From the NCBI GenBank assembly GCA_035048485.1, contig CM068586.1:35403063-35467062 (forward strand): a stretch of 64,000 nucleotides of DNA. The letters are read 5' to 3'. Position numbers and translations under genes: made by a program. Below the pieces are notes generated by a model that was given only the letters and a program-made list of their open reading frames with translations, did no database searches and had not been told where the DNA came from. Source of the stretch: Pteria penguin. Its lineage: Eukaryota; Mollusca; Bivalvia; Pterioida; Pteriidae. Shown piece after piece: positions 13,390-25,689 of this stretch. How positions within the stretch are numbered: the first letter of the stretch is position 1; each line of letters opens with the position of its first letter.

Positions 13390-14000
13390 GCATGTGATCC
13401 GAAACCGAAGAGAATATGATGGATACAACAAACTCAGTAGTCCAAATGTCTTGAAACCGATGGGTACACAAAATCAGAAAAAAAAACCCACAGAAAAATA
13501 CTCAATGGCCATGTACTTAAGGAACATATGTGAACCTTTCAAAAGAAAGTGAGAGATAGGTGCCCGAGGATAGTTAAGTCTTCTGCAGTTTTCTCTCAAC
13601 ACACTTCAAATACGTCCAGTGTAAATTTAAGAATCAGGTTAATTAGAAGTATTGAAAGTATTAAATTCCGTATTGAAAACGGTCGGCCTATGCTTCAATC
13701 TAGAATTTGAATCAACTTTCTGGATAATGAGATGTTATGTTGTATGACAAGAAACAATTATAGAGCATTTATTCTCGTTCTTATTATTATAAGTTTACTA
13801 GTTATATATCCCTGGCTGAGCAGAATATCTGAAAGTCGTATTGCTCACATAACTCTGTCGCTGTACTTTGAACTTGCTCTGGGATATCTTACATTTATGT
13901 AAATATGCCTTAGGCAGATGATAGAATATTGTCAATCATAAGTGGAAAGATTGTGGTCCTGAAATTGTAATCGTCACGTTTATTATAAAATTCACCTTCA
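13390..14000 (-). mobile_element. Naiad RT C-terminal/3'-UTR fragment (copy H)
   Basis: Closely parallels the copy at 35220-35840 in nucleotide order: 'gtatgatggat', 'gagcatatgtgaa'-like and 'gtgcccgagg'-like 3'-UTR words, then in antisense coding YNKRDDYNF, ISLSRKLI and the conserved tail of the reverse transcriptase. Multiple stops; 5'-truncated at about 14000. Confidence 0.65.
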
Positions 14001-14420
14001 TTCTGTATTTCATCTCTTACTCGTTTAAATTGTTCTTTAACCTTATGCTGAACCATAGCAAATTCTTCTGCAATTAGCATTCCCGTAGACGTACATTTTA
14101 TTTTTCTTAATTTATGTAGGAAAATTCATTGGTTTTCTTCAGTATTAAATCTGTAAAACTGTTGCACTATATCCTTATACTGCATGATATTCCATGTAAT
14201 TTTACATCGAACTGAAAACGTATGTCTATAACAAAGACATCCTTTTACACTTATACTCTTTCTTTTCTAACTTGTCTTTTCTGTTCTGGATATTGCTGTA
14301 TAGCAGAACTCAGTCTTTAAATTTATGCTTGCAGATATCATTTTTATAAATCTGGTTCATTAAAGTTTGTAACAACACACAAATGAAGATAAAATATTCT
14401 GAAGCTTCTAATTTGAGAAA
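14000..14420 (-). pseudogene. Unidentified decayed coding region, upstream part
   Basis: Minus-strand frame reading QYKDIVQQFYRFN, LHKLRKIKC, GMLIAEEFAMVQHKVKEQFK and RVRDEIQNEGEF, charged and coiled-coil-like, with in-frame stops. Further upstream it reads LMNQIYKND and KDKLEKKEYKCKR. It runs in frame into Naiad copy H at the junction near 14000. Probably the same unknown gene as 12242-13340. Confidence 0.35.
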
Positions 14421-15531
14421 GAACGGTCATCAAGAATAATTATGATTTCATTAGAACATAATTCGTATATCTACAAGGCACAGAAAACCTTCATTTGGAA
14501 TTCTAATGTGCAATTATAAGACTGAGAGCCTTCATAAGGATAAATAGCTGAGTATCGTAATTTTTTTTGAAAACACGTCAAACAAGAGGTGGAACGTGGC
14601 AATGTGCGTGATTCTCTAAGGCAGGTAGATTATCTACCGAATGATACTGAAAATAGAGTTTGTTCTAAACATTTGGTAAATGCGCGTGCCTAATCACATT
14701 TTAAATAATTGTGCAATTGCGTCATAGTTGTATTTGCCGTAATCTCCCAAGAGACCGAAAAATCGCTTTTTTATACTTTTATACTTTTTTATATTTCTGG
14801 AGACAACGTCATGGAAATTTGCTTAATAATTTGCTATATTCAAAAAGCTTATTCGTCATCGAAAATAACGCCACTCGCCAATCCAAATGAGAATCAATGT
14901 TCGTGAATTTTAGTCAGTAGTAACATTCAACACAGAAGAGCAAGACAAAATAAAATCTTTTAAATCTCAACAAAACTTTTACCATAAATATTTTCATAAT
15001 AACAATGGAGCATTTTTAACCACATGTATTTATGTAAAAATTAGTGAAAAGGAGGAAAATCTTATTAAATACATAGCTTTAAAAGATAGTAAGGAATAAA
15101 ATACTGTCCATGATATATCAAGTGAAACATACTTTTAACAGATAATATCATGGTCTTTGAAACAATGAATTTTATAATATTTGGTTTCTGAATAAAACAC
15201 ACAAAAAACCAACCGTGTTCTTGAAAGTCTGTATGGAGTGTCATATGTCTTTTATATAGGTTTGAATTAAGTATTTATTTGGTAAGTGATAGAAAATTCA
15301 TTCTGCACAAAGGAAAAAAGAGGAGATAATAGTAATAATAATGATAACAATAACAATAACAATGATAATAACCTCAAAGTAGTCTAATCTTTTGTGCGGA
15401 ATTCGATACTGATTATACTTACATAAGAATCTGCTGACGCTGCTACATAATTACCCATCCCAGAATGATTAGTGGCTGGCGTAAAGTGGACATATAGATA
15501 TTTCAGATTCAGATTCAATAATTCATTTATG
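14421..15531. other. No gene seen
   Basis: AT-rich; an (ATA/ACA)n-like stretch at 15325-15372. No coding support. Confidence 0.4.
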
Positions 15532-15685
15532 CAGTGGCGGATGCAGGATTTTCGAAAAAAAAAGTGGGGGGGGGGCACATGTGAAAGTCAAGTATTAACC
15601 AATATACAGTTTGGGTGCCAAAGCTGAAGTTTTACTCATGCTTCTGTCGAAAAAACGGGGTGCCCCTCTAAATCCACCACTTTTA
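15532..15685. mobile_element. MITE, second copy of CAGTGGCGGA family
   Basis: Starts GCAGTGGCGGATGCAGG, ends CCTCTAAATCCACCACTT, with a G run and 'aagttttactcatg' inside. Shares termini and internal order (in inverted orientation) with 2371-2560. Confidence 0.6.
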
Positions 15686-16209
15686 TGTCTCACTTATATC
15701 TACATGTTTCAAACATCGACCTCATCAAAGGAAAAGACTGTAATGCGACTTAATTGCTGTACAAGATTTGTGTCAGCCTAATCACAGTAACAAAACAAAG
15801 ATGAGATACCTTAACTAGAAAGTTGAAACAATTTTAAACTGGTATATGACACCTGGATACTTAATGTTGCAGTCAATGGTATAAGTATTTCTGCATAAGA
15901 ATACAACGTGGCATCTTCATTTCACTTCGAACGCAATTGAAAAGGCCATTCAATTCAATTGATATGCAATGGTTTAGTTTCACCTAGAGGCGAAACGGAT
16001 ATTTTTGACAGGGGATACATCAACACCCTGTCAGTTTTTGTAAATCACTGGCATGGTAACCATATTCTACATTTTTTGACCTGAAAGAAGCATACACATT
16101 AGTTTTGAATCACGTCGTCAATGACATTGCCGAGGGGTGTGTGACGTCATTGCAAATACTGCAGTGATATTTGAATCCCATTGCAGATATTGAAACATTA
16201 ACCGATCAG
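15686..16209. other. No gene seen
   Basis: No coding or repeat structure recognised. Confidence 0.4.
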
Positions 16210-16652
16210 AATGTATATTGTAAACAGAGAAAACTGTATGACAGAAATCACCAAGACATGCACACAAAAAATGATAATAGTAGAATATACACTGAAAAAC
16301 GACATTACAAAAATATTCGATTGTGCTACGGTTACGATACCGACTTAGGACGGTCAATTGAAGTAACAAATATCATTCAATTGGTGTGGTAAACCGGTTT
16401 ACAGACACCCACCTTCCCACTCACCGCAAAAGCAGCACAATCATAAGACACACATTAAAAATTTATAAATAATACAGGCAGCAAGGATCAACAGGTTTCT
16501 CAAGACGAGAGGTCATAATACTTTTTATTACACACGAAAAGTTTATAGAATAATATTTTGCTATCAAAAATATGTAAGGCGACATCAATATAAGTAAACC
16601 GTGCTCTGCCCATCTGTAAGCCGAGCTCATATCCTTGATCAATAGGTGTCCC

Positions 16653-16745
16653 GACTAACAGTCAGAGGGGACAAGGACCAGGACTTGTCTCCTCTGAAAA
16701 GGTTTGGACAAGGCCCGTCAAAGAATCCCTACCGTCCTGTTAGTC
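16653..16745 (-). promoter_or_regulatory. Decayed SECIS element (Naiad copy D)
   Basis: Same outer 9-bp inverted repeat (GACTAACAG / CTGTTAGTC), same GGGCCTTGTCC, AAA and GAGGAGACA as the intact elements. The 5' quartet reads TTGA in place of ATGA, the 3' TGA reads TGG, and the apical stem is mismatched, so the core is broken. Confidence 0.7.
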
Positions 16746-18005
16746 AGCGTGCAACATTCAAGTAAAAGTCTGTATTGGGTTGTAGAGGGACCCAATACAA
16801 AGACTATGGTCTTAGCGATGATCTCGGGGTCATACGTCGATATTGATGGCGTTTGATAATTTTAGAACCTGCCGGTATGAAATTATCGGAACCTTTGACC
16901 CTCCTTAGTTTGTACACTAAATAACCATAGAAATTGGGATGGGATATTCCGCTGGATACGTATTGTTGAAAAGTCACATTTCCAAATTTAGATAAAATGT
17001 CTGAATAAGGTAGGTAAAATTTACCAAAGGTTTTTCGAAGTTTATGATATATATATCCCTAAGTAAGAAGTTTAAAAGTAATCTGAGAATTTTTCGCATG
17101 AAAATCCAAAACATTAGTGCAGGCGGTAGCGAACCTTACCAATTGACTAATATATATACCATATGGTGGGAGTCTGGGGACATCAACATCTAGATAAGGG
17201 AAATTTACGATAGGAAATCTAAAGTCGTAAAGTTTATCATATATGTTAGTATGAATATTGTTGTTAACAATTTTAATATTTAAGTCCAAAAAAGGTGTTT
17301 CCTGGTCGGAAGCATTGGCTTTGTTTAATTGAAGTTCAGATAGATAAATGTCAGTAATATAGTTTTCAAACTCAGGGTTATCTATAACTAAAATATAATC
17401 GAGATATCTAGAGGTGTCATTGAACTTATCAATAAGGTCGAAACGTTTAGAGGTTTGAATAGAATGCATAAATTATCTCTCATAACAGTATAAAAATAAA
17501 ATTGCTATAAGGGGAGCGCAGTTAGTGCCCATAGGAATCCAAATAATCTGTTGTTATGTCTTGCCATTAAATTGTACATAAATATTATCCATCAAAAATG
17601 TAATGACATTACACAACTCAGTACAAGTCCAGTATATATATATATATATATATTATATTATTATATTTATTTATAATGTTTGTTAGAGAAAAATCTAGAT
17701 GTAACCGAATACAGAGATTTAGACTCTCTGTTGAAACGCCAGCGTATGAGAGACAACAATTTGGTTTTGATTAAGTCATGAGGTGGAGAAGTATACAGTG
17801 TCGAAAAAATCAAAAGTGGAAACGTTATTTGCCTTAAAATTCCTCAAACGGACTTAGAATTTTTGATAGACCAAAAATAATTGACGTTACTATTGCTGAA
17901 TACAACATTACAGTACTTGACAGCATGGTCTTTAACTGCATTAAGAGCGGAGGTAAAATGTATAGAAAGCGACGATTGCGGAGCCAGGAAAACGTGGGTT
18001 TTCAA
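16718..18005 (-). pseudogene. Naiad reverse transcriptase, broken (copy D)
   Basis: Aligns by eye to the RT at 37728-39152: TSALNAVKDHAVKYC, VNYFWSIKNSK, FLMDNIYVQFNGK, IPMGTNCAPLIA, SRYLDYILVIDNPEF, TPFLDLNIKIV, PYGIYISQLVRF, HKLRKTFGKF, FQQYVSSGISHP. The catalytic YLDD box reads YLDY, so the last aspartate is lost. Stops of all three kinds and frameshifts are present (a TAA before QQI, TAA after CYER, TAG near LLT). The position that carries a TGA in the best copy is serine (TCC) here. Dead copy. Confidence 0.85.
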
Positions 18006-18010
18006 CGGCA

Positions 18011-18670
18011 TAACCACAGTATACCTGTCGCAAACAATTAAACACAGTACGTTTATATCCATTCTAATTTACTATAACACAAACATCGTTTTCCCTCTTT
18101 GAATTTGCCCCCAAATTCCTCGTTGCTAAGGAGCTGCTAAGTTGCCATTTTTATATTTCCGAGTAACGAATTGATACATATTTCAGTGAATAAACACTGC
18201 TTTAATTGGGTGAACGCACACATCTCCGCTTTACGCATTGACTCAATTCAAACCATGGTGACAACATTTCTCTTGGTTTTACAGAACATTGTACCGTGTT
18301 ATAAATAGATTTAATATCCTTCATAAACTCAAACACTGCTAATCAGGATCTATATTTTGCAAAATCCTCTGTGTCTCCATAAAATAGAACTGACAAGAAA
18401 CTTTCATTAAAGTTTCATATACATATATTGATGATGTATCGTCTATAAATTATAAAGTCTTTGATACATATGTATCCTAAAGAACGCGAAATTTAAAATA
18501 AAGCAGTATTCAGTCATTACCAAGACGGTACTCTACTTCACTGTATGACAAGCGATTTCCTTCAGACCACGGGTCTTTCATTTACCAAGGCAAGCTACTA
18601 AGTGAAAAGTTATATCACAAGGATAGGAAAACCACGTTTGTAGTCTATATTCGGTAAATTTAATAGTCGC
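18011..18670. other. No gene seen
   Basis: No coding or repeat signal recognised. Confidence 0.4.
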
Positions 18671-18674
18671 TATT

Positions 18675-18893
18675 GAGTCTTTTCGTTAAACAGTTATTTC
18701 CCATTTGAGACGGTATCTGACGTTAGGCAATTATGACGTCTTCGTTTTCTATGAAAACGTCATTTGTGGACTATCATTTCCATGAGTTTTAGATACGTTT
18801 CCATAGAACCTGATGACGTCATAAGTGTTTTACGTCAGATACCGTCCCAAATGGGAAGTAACTCTGTATAACAAAAAGACCGAATCAGATATC
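18675..18893. mobile_element. MITE with ~52-bp terminal inverted repeats
   Basis: The left arm (GAGTCTTTTCGTTAAACAGT... to ...GACGGTATCTGACGT) is the inverted match of the right arm (ACGTCAGATACCGTCCCAAA... to ...AACAAAAAGACC). The centre carries TGACGTCAT-type words. Related half-copies lie at 45860-46050 and 48770-48900. Confidence 0.75.
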
Positions 18894-18994
18894 ATTATTT
18901 GACTTATTGACTTTCTTGTCTAATTGTAAACCTTGATAAAACGTTTGTTATGTGATAATTCAATATTACACTATTTTCCTTATGAGATATTATC

Positions 18995-20200
18995 GATTGT
19001 GACTACAGTTATATCATCAACACTTGATATGACTACAATCAATAATCCTATGAGATCATGATGGATGTGACCGATCAGCTATATCATCACCAATTGACAT
19101 GATTACAATCAATAATCCTATGAATTCATGGTGGATGTGACCGATTGGCTATATCATCACCACTTGACATGACTACAATCAATAATCCTATGAGATCATG
19201 GTGGATGTGACCGATCAGTGATATCATCACCACTTGACATGACTACAATCAATAATCCTATGAGATCATGGTGGGTGTGACCGATCAGCTATATCATCAC
19301 CACTTGACATGACTACAATCAATAATCCTATGAGATCATGGTGGATGTGACCGATCAGCTATATCATCACCACTTGACATGACTACGATCAATAATCCTA
19401 TGAGATCATGATGGATGTGACCGATCAGCTATATCATCACCACTTGACATGACTACAATCAATAATCCTATGAGATCATGGTGGATGTGACCGATCAGCT
19501 ATATCATCACCACTTGACATGACTACAATTAATAATCCTATGAGATCATGGTGGATGTGACCGATCAGCTATACAATCACCACTTGACATGACTACAATC
19601 AAGAATCCTATGAGATCATAATGGATGTGACCGATCAGCTATATCATCACCACTTGACATGATTACAATCAATAATCCTGTGAGATTATGGTGGATGTGA
19701 CCGATCAGCTATATCATCACCACTAGACATGACTGCAATCAATAATCCTATGAGATCATGATGGATGTGACCGATCAGCTATATCATCACCAATTGATAT
19801 GACTACGATCAATAATCCTATGAGATCATGGTGGATGTGACCGATCAGCTATATCATCACCACTTGACATGACTACGATCAATAATCCTATGAGATCATG
19901 GTGGATGTGACCGATCAGCTATATCATCACCACTTGACATGACTACGATCAATAATCCTATGAGATCATGGTGGATGTGACCGATCAGCTATATCATCAC
20001 CACTTGACATAACTACAATCAATAATCATATGAGATCATGGTGGATGTGACCGATCAGCAATATCATCACCACTTGACATGAGTACAATCAATAATCCTA
20101 TGAGATCATGGTGGATGTGACCGATCAGCTATATCATCACCACTTGACATGACTACAATCAATAATCCTATGAGATCATGGTGGATGTGACCGATCAGCT
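18995..20200. repeat. 70-bp satellite, ~17 units
   Basis: The unit contains GATGTGACCGATCAGCTATA, TCATCACCACTTGACATGAC and AATCAATAATCCTATGAG with an exact 70-bp period and few substitutions. The right edge is sharp at about 20200, where the sequence switches to GGGTATCTTACTCCTCCTGG. Confidence 0.97.
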
Positions 20201-20279
20201 TGGGTATCTTACTCCTCCTGGACACCTACTCCCACTTCTGGTTTTTTTTTCAGAAAAACGTGATAAGAAATATCTCTTA

Positions 20280-20720
20280 TTTTATGTCCCCAGATCAATT
20301 GGGGGTATATTTTTCTTTTTTCTGTTGTTGATTTTTCCCCTGTCTGTTTATTGTCAAATTTACCATTGACATAACTTTTGAAGCGTGAGAGAGAGAGACT
20401 TTGTATTTGGCACCTAAATTCCTCTTATTAGTCCCTTTCAAATTACACCAAGTTCACTGACGTCTTTCCCTGTCTGTAGCCTTTGACCTACATTTCGGAA
20501 ACATTGATTATAATTTCAGAATTGTAAAAGGTAAGGCTTTCATATTTTACGTATGTTTTCTGTCTGACAGGACTCATGCATTGCTACAATAATTTACGAC
20601 CTCCTGACCTTGGCCATGGCAATTGACCTACATTTCAAAAACATTGGTTATAACTTTTGAAGCGTAAGTAGTAGGGCTTTCACATTTCACCTGCTATTCA
20701 CATTAGGATGGGGTGTAACC
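20280..20720. repeat. Molluscan dispersed repeat with 'ttgacctacattt' units
   Basis: Two diverged units near 20350-20530 and 20570-20680 share TGACCTACATTTC, 'aacattg(a/g)ttataa' and 'gggctttca(c/t)att'. I associate this style with non-coding repeats widespread in bivalves. Confidence 0.5.
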
Positions 20721-22800
20721 AAGATATATGACATTTAAAATTTGCCTCATGTGGACTGTGCTGCCGCCGGGGGCATTCGTGTTTTGCAAACACTTTTTGT
20801 ATTATAGATGTTGCTTATTGACCACTGCTACATGTTTTAGCATTTCTCATAACTTCACAGTTTTACAGTTAACACGTCATTCCTGCCGAGGGCACAGCAC
20901 CTTTTTCAAAACAAACATTCATTTATTCATATTAAATTGAAGTAAGTTTCTCATTCTTCAATACCTTGGTCAATATTTCAATAAAACTTAAAATTTACCA
21001 TTATAGGTTTAGTCACAAACATCACTACTTCTTCAAAAGATCACTTCCTGAGTTTGACAATTTACTTTACATGCATACATTATTATTTTTGCACATGTTC
21101 ATATTTACTTACCTGTAACAAATATTGTTGTTTAACATTATTTGTTCATATGTAAATTCAACGCACTTGGTTAGTTGTAAGTGCAAATCATTTATTGTTT
21201 ATATGATGCAGAAAATTATTTGCTTGTGTGTGTAGATTTTGTCGTATGCCTTCACAGCAAATAAACGCACCTTTGTCAACTATCATTGCATTATCTTTTA
21301 TTTTTAGAGTTGTCGATGTTGTTTAAGAATTAGCGCTGAAAGTATCAATGGTAGAGAATCTTTTTACCAAACAGACAGGTATTTGAAAGGAATATATTAT
21401 TTATTGATACCGGTCATATTTGAGGAATAAAATTTATATATTTATGAATGCAATGGAAGTAAATTGTTAAAATTGAGTAAAAAAATCTATATTCAAAGCC
21501 ACATGTATAAACTGTACAAATGCCGTCGGTCTTATTGTTCTGTATTCCTGTCTTGGAATACGATAAGAAATTATTGGTGTATATTTCACTTCTGAACCAT
21601 ACAAAATCAGAATAGACATAAGTACATTGAAAGTGATATGTGTAATGGGGTTGAAATAATTTAAACTGTATCGATGTTTACAGAAATACAACGCTCGACT
21701 GCTAGAACATCAACGTGAAAGGGAACACGAGTTATGTGGAAGAGAACTCGAGCAGTTTGGAAGAGATAATGAGTAGAAGTGGAAAGACTGCCCCCACCCA
21801 TCCCACCCTGTCGCAGATAACTCGTATAGCCATAACACGTCAGCTGTCATTGTAACTTGTGACAATGTGGCAGTGACCGAAACTAGACAGAAATGACTCT
21901 TATCGCAATTTTCATTCACGTATATTAGTCTGTGGTTCTTTGGATATAAACCCATTTTCTATGTCGGCGTTATATGGAGTTTGGTCAGCAAAGGGAAGTA
22001 ATTCTTTTAGGGATAGCGGTTCAACTGCTTCTGTGAACAATTAAACGCATGCACAAAGAATTGGAACTTGCATGCCAATAAAGTAATGATTTACCCTCCG
22101 GATCTTATCAATAATTTCTAAGATCAGTTCTATTAGATCCACATGTAGCCAATTAATTTGAAATCATCAATAAGTCAGTTGCAAGACGATGAGAAAAGCT
22201 TTTCCCTGGGTTTCAAATGTAGTTTAGAAGCTCGACTTCAAAGCTTCCTATTCAGTATTTTAGATTTTTTCCCCCTTTTAATCAATTAATAGATTCAATA
22301 GGAGATCGGTAGATCATTCCTTCTATTAATGTGCAAATTACAACATACTAAACATCGTAGAAATTACACTATGACTAAGTCCTGATATCATATATGGAAT
22401 ATACAACTCAAACTTAAATTCTTCTTTCAACTATTATGTTCTGTATGCCAAAGATTTCAATGATACTTAAAAATATACAAAAGCTAAATGCATTGAACAT
22501 GTAAACTTTCTAGAGAAAAATCTTAATTTCAAGACGAAAGCGCACTAAATATGAAAGAGATCTAAATTTATATCTATTTATACATCTTAATAGAGAAGTG
22601 CATTTTAAGTGTCATTATGGTTCATATTTACCAAATATCCTCCTACAGTCTTCTATGATTAAATTGATTAAATTAAGATAACTGGTGATTTTTAATCACA
22701 TATTATTATACTGCATTATTTATAATAATATATTAAGATAATTAACTACTTATACATAGATTGCTATATTCTATATGGCATATATAAGGTATGCTTATAG
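20721..22800. other. No gene seen
   Basis: AT-rich. A consensus-like donor (minus strand, GTTACAGGTAAGTAAA near 21107-21122) is isolated. Short open frames lack family features. Confidence 0.4.
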
Positions 22801-22809
22801 TTCTTCCGT

Positions 22810-22885
22810 AGGACAATAGTGTAGCTCAATCGATAAAGCGATTGCTTTTAGAAGAGAGGTCCCCAGCTCAAGCCCTGTTTTTGGC
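22810..22885 (+). repeat. tRNA-like SINE remnant
   Basis: TGTAGCTCAATCGATAAAGC resembles a D-arm/box A and CCCCAGCTCAAGCCC a degraded box B, about 40 bp apart. The stems do not pair well enough for a tRNA gene. Confidence 0.3.
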
Positions 22886-24400
22886 TCGCCATTGCGCTAT
22901 CTTGCGGATAAGAATAAAATCGATGAAATATGCTTCAAATTTTCGCTGAGAAGTTGTCGTGAAGACTGTATGATTACTGAAATTGGAAATATAAAGAGTA
23001 AATATTCATTTACATCCTCATACATGTTGGTTTGAATTTTCATGGAAATTTTGTAATAGAATATATTGCGCCTACTTTACGTTGAATTTACATGCTGCTT
23101 CTTCATTTGATTTATATCGGGGAAATCACATTTCAATGACAAGTTCTTGGTCTCTCACTGTTACAAAGAAACGTAATATTAAGTGAAAGTATATTACGAT
23201 TTCTGGTTTTCGGGCTTTAACTCATCATTTCATATTCTCACACGAAAAGGTGTTGTTTCTTTCTTCCGAGTTTGCATTATTTTATTGTCAAAATGGTATT
23301 ATATATAAACACTTGCACAATGATCCTTCGATCTGTAACATTCATAGATTTCTAAGAAAATTGTTGTAATGCCGTTTTAGTACAATAGTGAATCTGTCAC
23401 TTCATATCATTTACGGTATGCATTCCACTGAGTTTTCATATAATCTTATTGTACTTGGAAATAACAAAGCTCATCATTGAGAATTATTGGCAGAAATGGA
23501 TAAGGTAACGACCACTTTATTGATAAAAAGGTCGCAATGAGATATAACGGAATCCGATATTAAAGTTATTATGGAGCAGATTAGGAACATTCCATGCCTT
23601 CGTACATGTTTACATACTAAACAAAACCCTTCCACCAGTCGTGCAAATGTCAGTCAAAGGTGTGATGTTTGGTCCATTCTTCAGACTAATGATGATGACG
23701 ATAACCGTGATGGTTCTTGTCAGCCATTCAAAGACATGTATAGAAAAACTAGCAATAACAGCATGATGTGTGGGAATGTCTGCTATAGCTAGGATAGTTA
23801 TTGGCTCTCGTGATACCAACCACACATGAGTACTATAATGCATCAATCAAGCAACAGAGATTTAAATAAACAGTAAAATGTGAGCAGTGGGAAACGAGTA
23901 ATTAAAGAAGAAATCAGACGTGCAGATTTAGTAAGCGGGACTGCACAGTAAATACTTGATAATGACATCAGAGAAAATTTGTTTCTTTCACTTATATATA
24001 AAGTAATAATATAAAGTAAACACCAACATAATACACTTTCATTTTACCTAATATCTTGCCATCCATTATTTTATGGTTCCATGACTCTACTATGTTTGAA
24101 CATTTATGTAACGTTCAGTGTTTGTTGTGGCCACATTTCAACATTGTCCTGTTTTGCCTGAGTCTAATATCATTATAGATTTAAGTCAGATTGTTTACTT
24201 CTTTCCTTGTAAAGAAGATATTTAAAGCGACAACAACATATTTAGAATCCATACTTCTGACTTAACTTGTCATATTTTTATGACGTAGCTGACTAAAGAT
24301 TAAAATCTGTTGGAGATCAACATCTTCCATACACTTATATGCATTAGCCACTTATTCTGTGTGAGGGTTAATATGCTCAGTTTGCTATTGGTACTAAATG
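22886..24400. other. No gene seen
   Basis: No coding or repeat signal recognised. Confidence 0.4.
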
Positions 24401-24444
24401 CAACAACAACAACAACAACAACAATAATAATAATAATAATAATG

Positions 24445-24494
<50 letters not shown>
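24401..24494. repeat. (CAA)n(TAA)n microsatellite
   Basis: About 7 CAA followed by about 23 TAA/TGA units; open frames reading Thr, Ile, Tyr or Cys runs are artefacts. Confidence 0.97.
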
Positions 24495-24495
<1 letters not shown>

Positions 24496-24600
24496 TGTTA
24501 TATGTTCTAGTATATTATTTATATTCATGTATTGTATAGCTCCATGGTGACTTCTGCCACATAACTGAACCAGTAACTCCTCTTTTTTCTTTATTATAGC
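24495..24600 (+). mobile_element. Naiad 3' terminal fragment abutting the microsatellite
   Basis: TATGTTCTAGTATATTATTT through CTCCATGGTGACTTCTGCCA to CTCCTCTTTTTTCTT matches the extreme 3' end of the Naiads at 37216 and 57440. The 5' breakpoint is exactly at the end of the (TAA)n tract. Confidence 0.85.
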
Positions 24601-25689
24601 TGTAATAACTATAATAGCATTAAGAAATTCATTATCGGACTTATTCATTATTTAGGAGCTATTTGACATGTAAATCATACTTTCGACATATTATGGATTG
24701 CGTTAGGGACAAAGTATTTGCAATAATCAAATAACTTGTCATACTGAGAAAGTGTATATTCATAAGATCAAAGAAGTAAACATTAACCAATCTCGTAATT
24801 ACCAAGCTATTGAAGATATCGGTAATAAAACACTTAATGGTTATAATGCATTTGATGTCTTCACCTAGGATTTCCATCGGCGCCTTATTAATTAAGATGT
24901 ACATGTTCGACTCCTTTTTATCACCTCCATCATATTGTTAGGCAGGAATCATTGATTTATTAAAACATTGTGTATCAGGGCAATTATTCTTTGTAATAAT
25001 TTATGCTTTTCGTCGTAAAGGACATTTGTGTTCTGTAATTTATTGAATGATACTTTACATGAAATGTGGCCTTCGTGTAAAATTGTGAGTAATTATCTTT
25101 ATTTTATGTGTTGATAAATATTTGCAACTTCTCTTTACAATAGAAACAACATGTATAATATATAATACAAGTACCATACATTGGAATAATTGGGGGTTTC
25201 ATAACAACACACGCAAACCATTAAGAAATCCAGACCAATCTGCAGTTCAGTTTAGCTGTACACCGTTGTCGAAATTTACGTGGGAGCGGTAGTCATGGCG
25301 TTTCGTGTGTTGTGCACATTGACAAATTTAATTCTAACCAATGCAGGGGTTTTATTTAAGCATGACAGCAACGAATTGTCAATATCCTTTACTGATTTAT
25401 TTTTATTCATCTGACTTCATCTGTAAATCCAAGCTGGTATAAGTAGATAAGAGAGTACGCACAATTTGCTTTTCATATGGACTATGGAGAATAAGAAAAT
25501 ATATAAATTCAGTGATAAAGAACGGGATGTAAATGTAAATTTACGTTAAAATTGTGAGCAAAATTGTTGATGATTTTCTCTGTATTTTGTATCTTAGTCA
25601 TTTTTTTTCAAGAGAAAGTAAAAAACTTTTACTACCGATAGTTTTACCAGTAGTTAAAGTTTCTAATAACTGCTCATAGAACTGTATCT
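24601..25689. other. No gene seen
   Basis: No coding or repeat signal recognised. Confidence 0.4.

Larger units (their letters stand above)
16210..18010 (-). mobile_element. Naiad Penelope-like element, 5'-truncated (copy D)
   Basis: Contains, on the minus strand, an RT from about 18005 to 16718, a decayed SECIS at 16653-16745 and a 3' terminal region to about 16210. That terminal region belongs to the same variant as the solo end at 42729-42915 (GTATGACAGAAATCACCAAG). The 5' end stops inside the RT. A (TA)n-rich stretch (17635-17675) interrupts the RT between the core domains, replacing a few codons. Confidence 0.85.

Noticed and set aside
16118..16392. Overlapping short open frames on both strands
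   Set aside because: They cover the 3' terminal region of Naiad copy D and are not conserved in the other copies as frames.
21107..21122. Exon end at a consensus splice donor (minus strand)
   Set aside because: Adjacent sequence has no open frame with coding character and no acceptor nearby.
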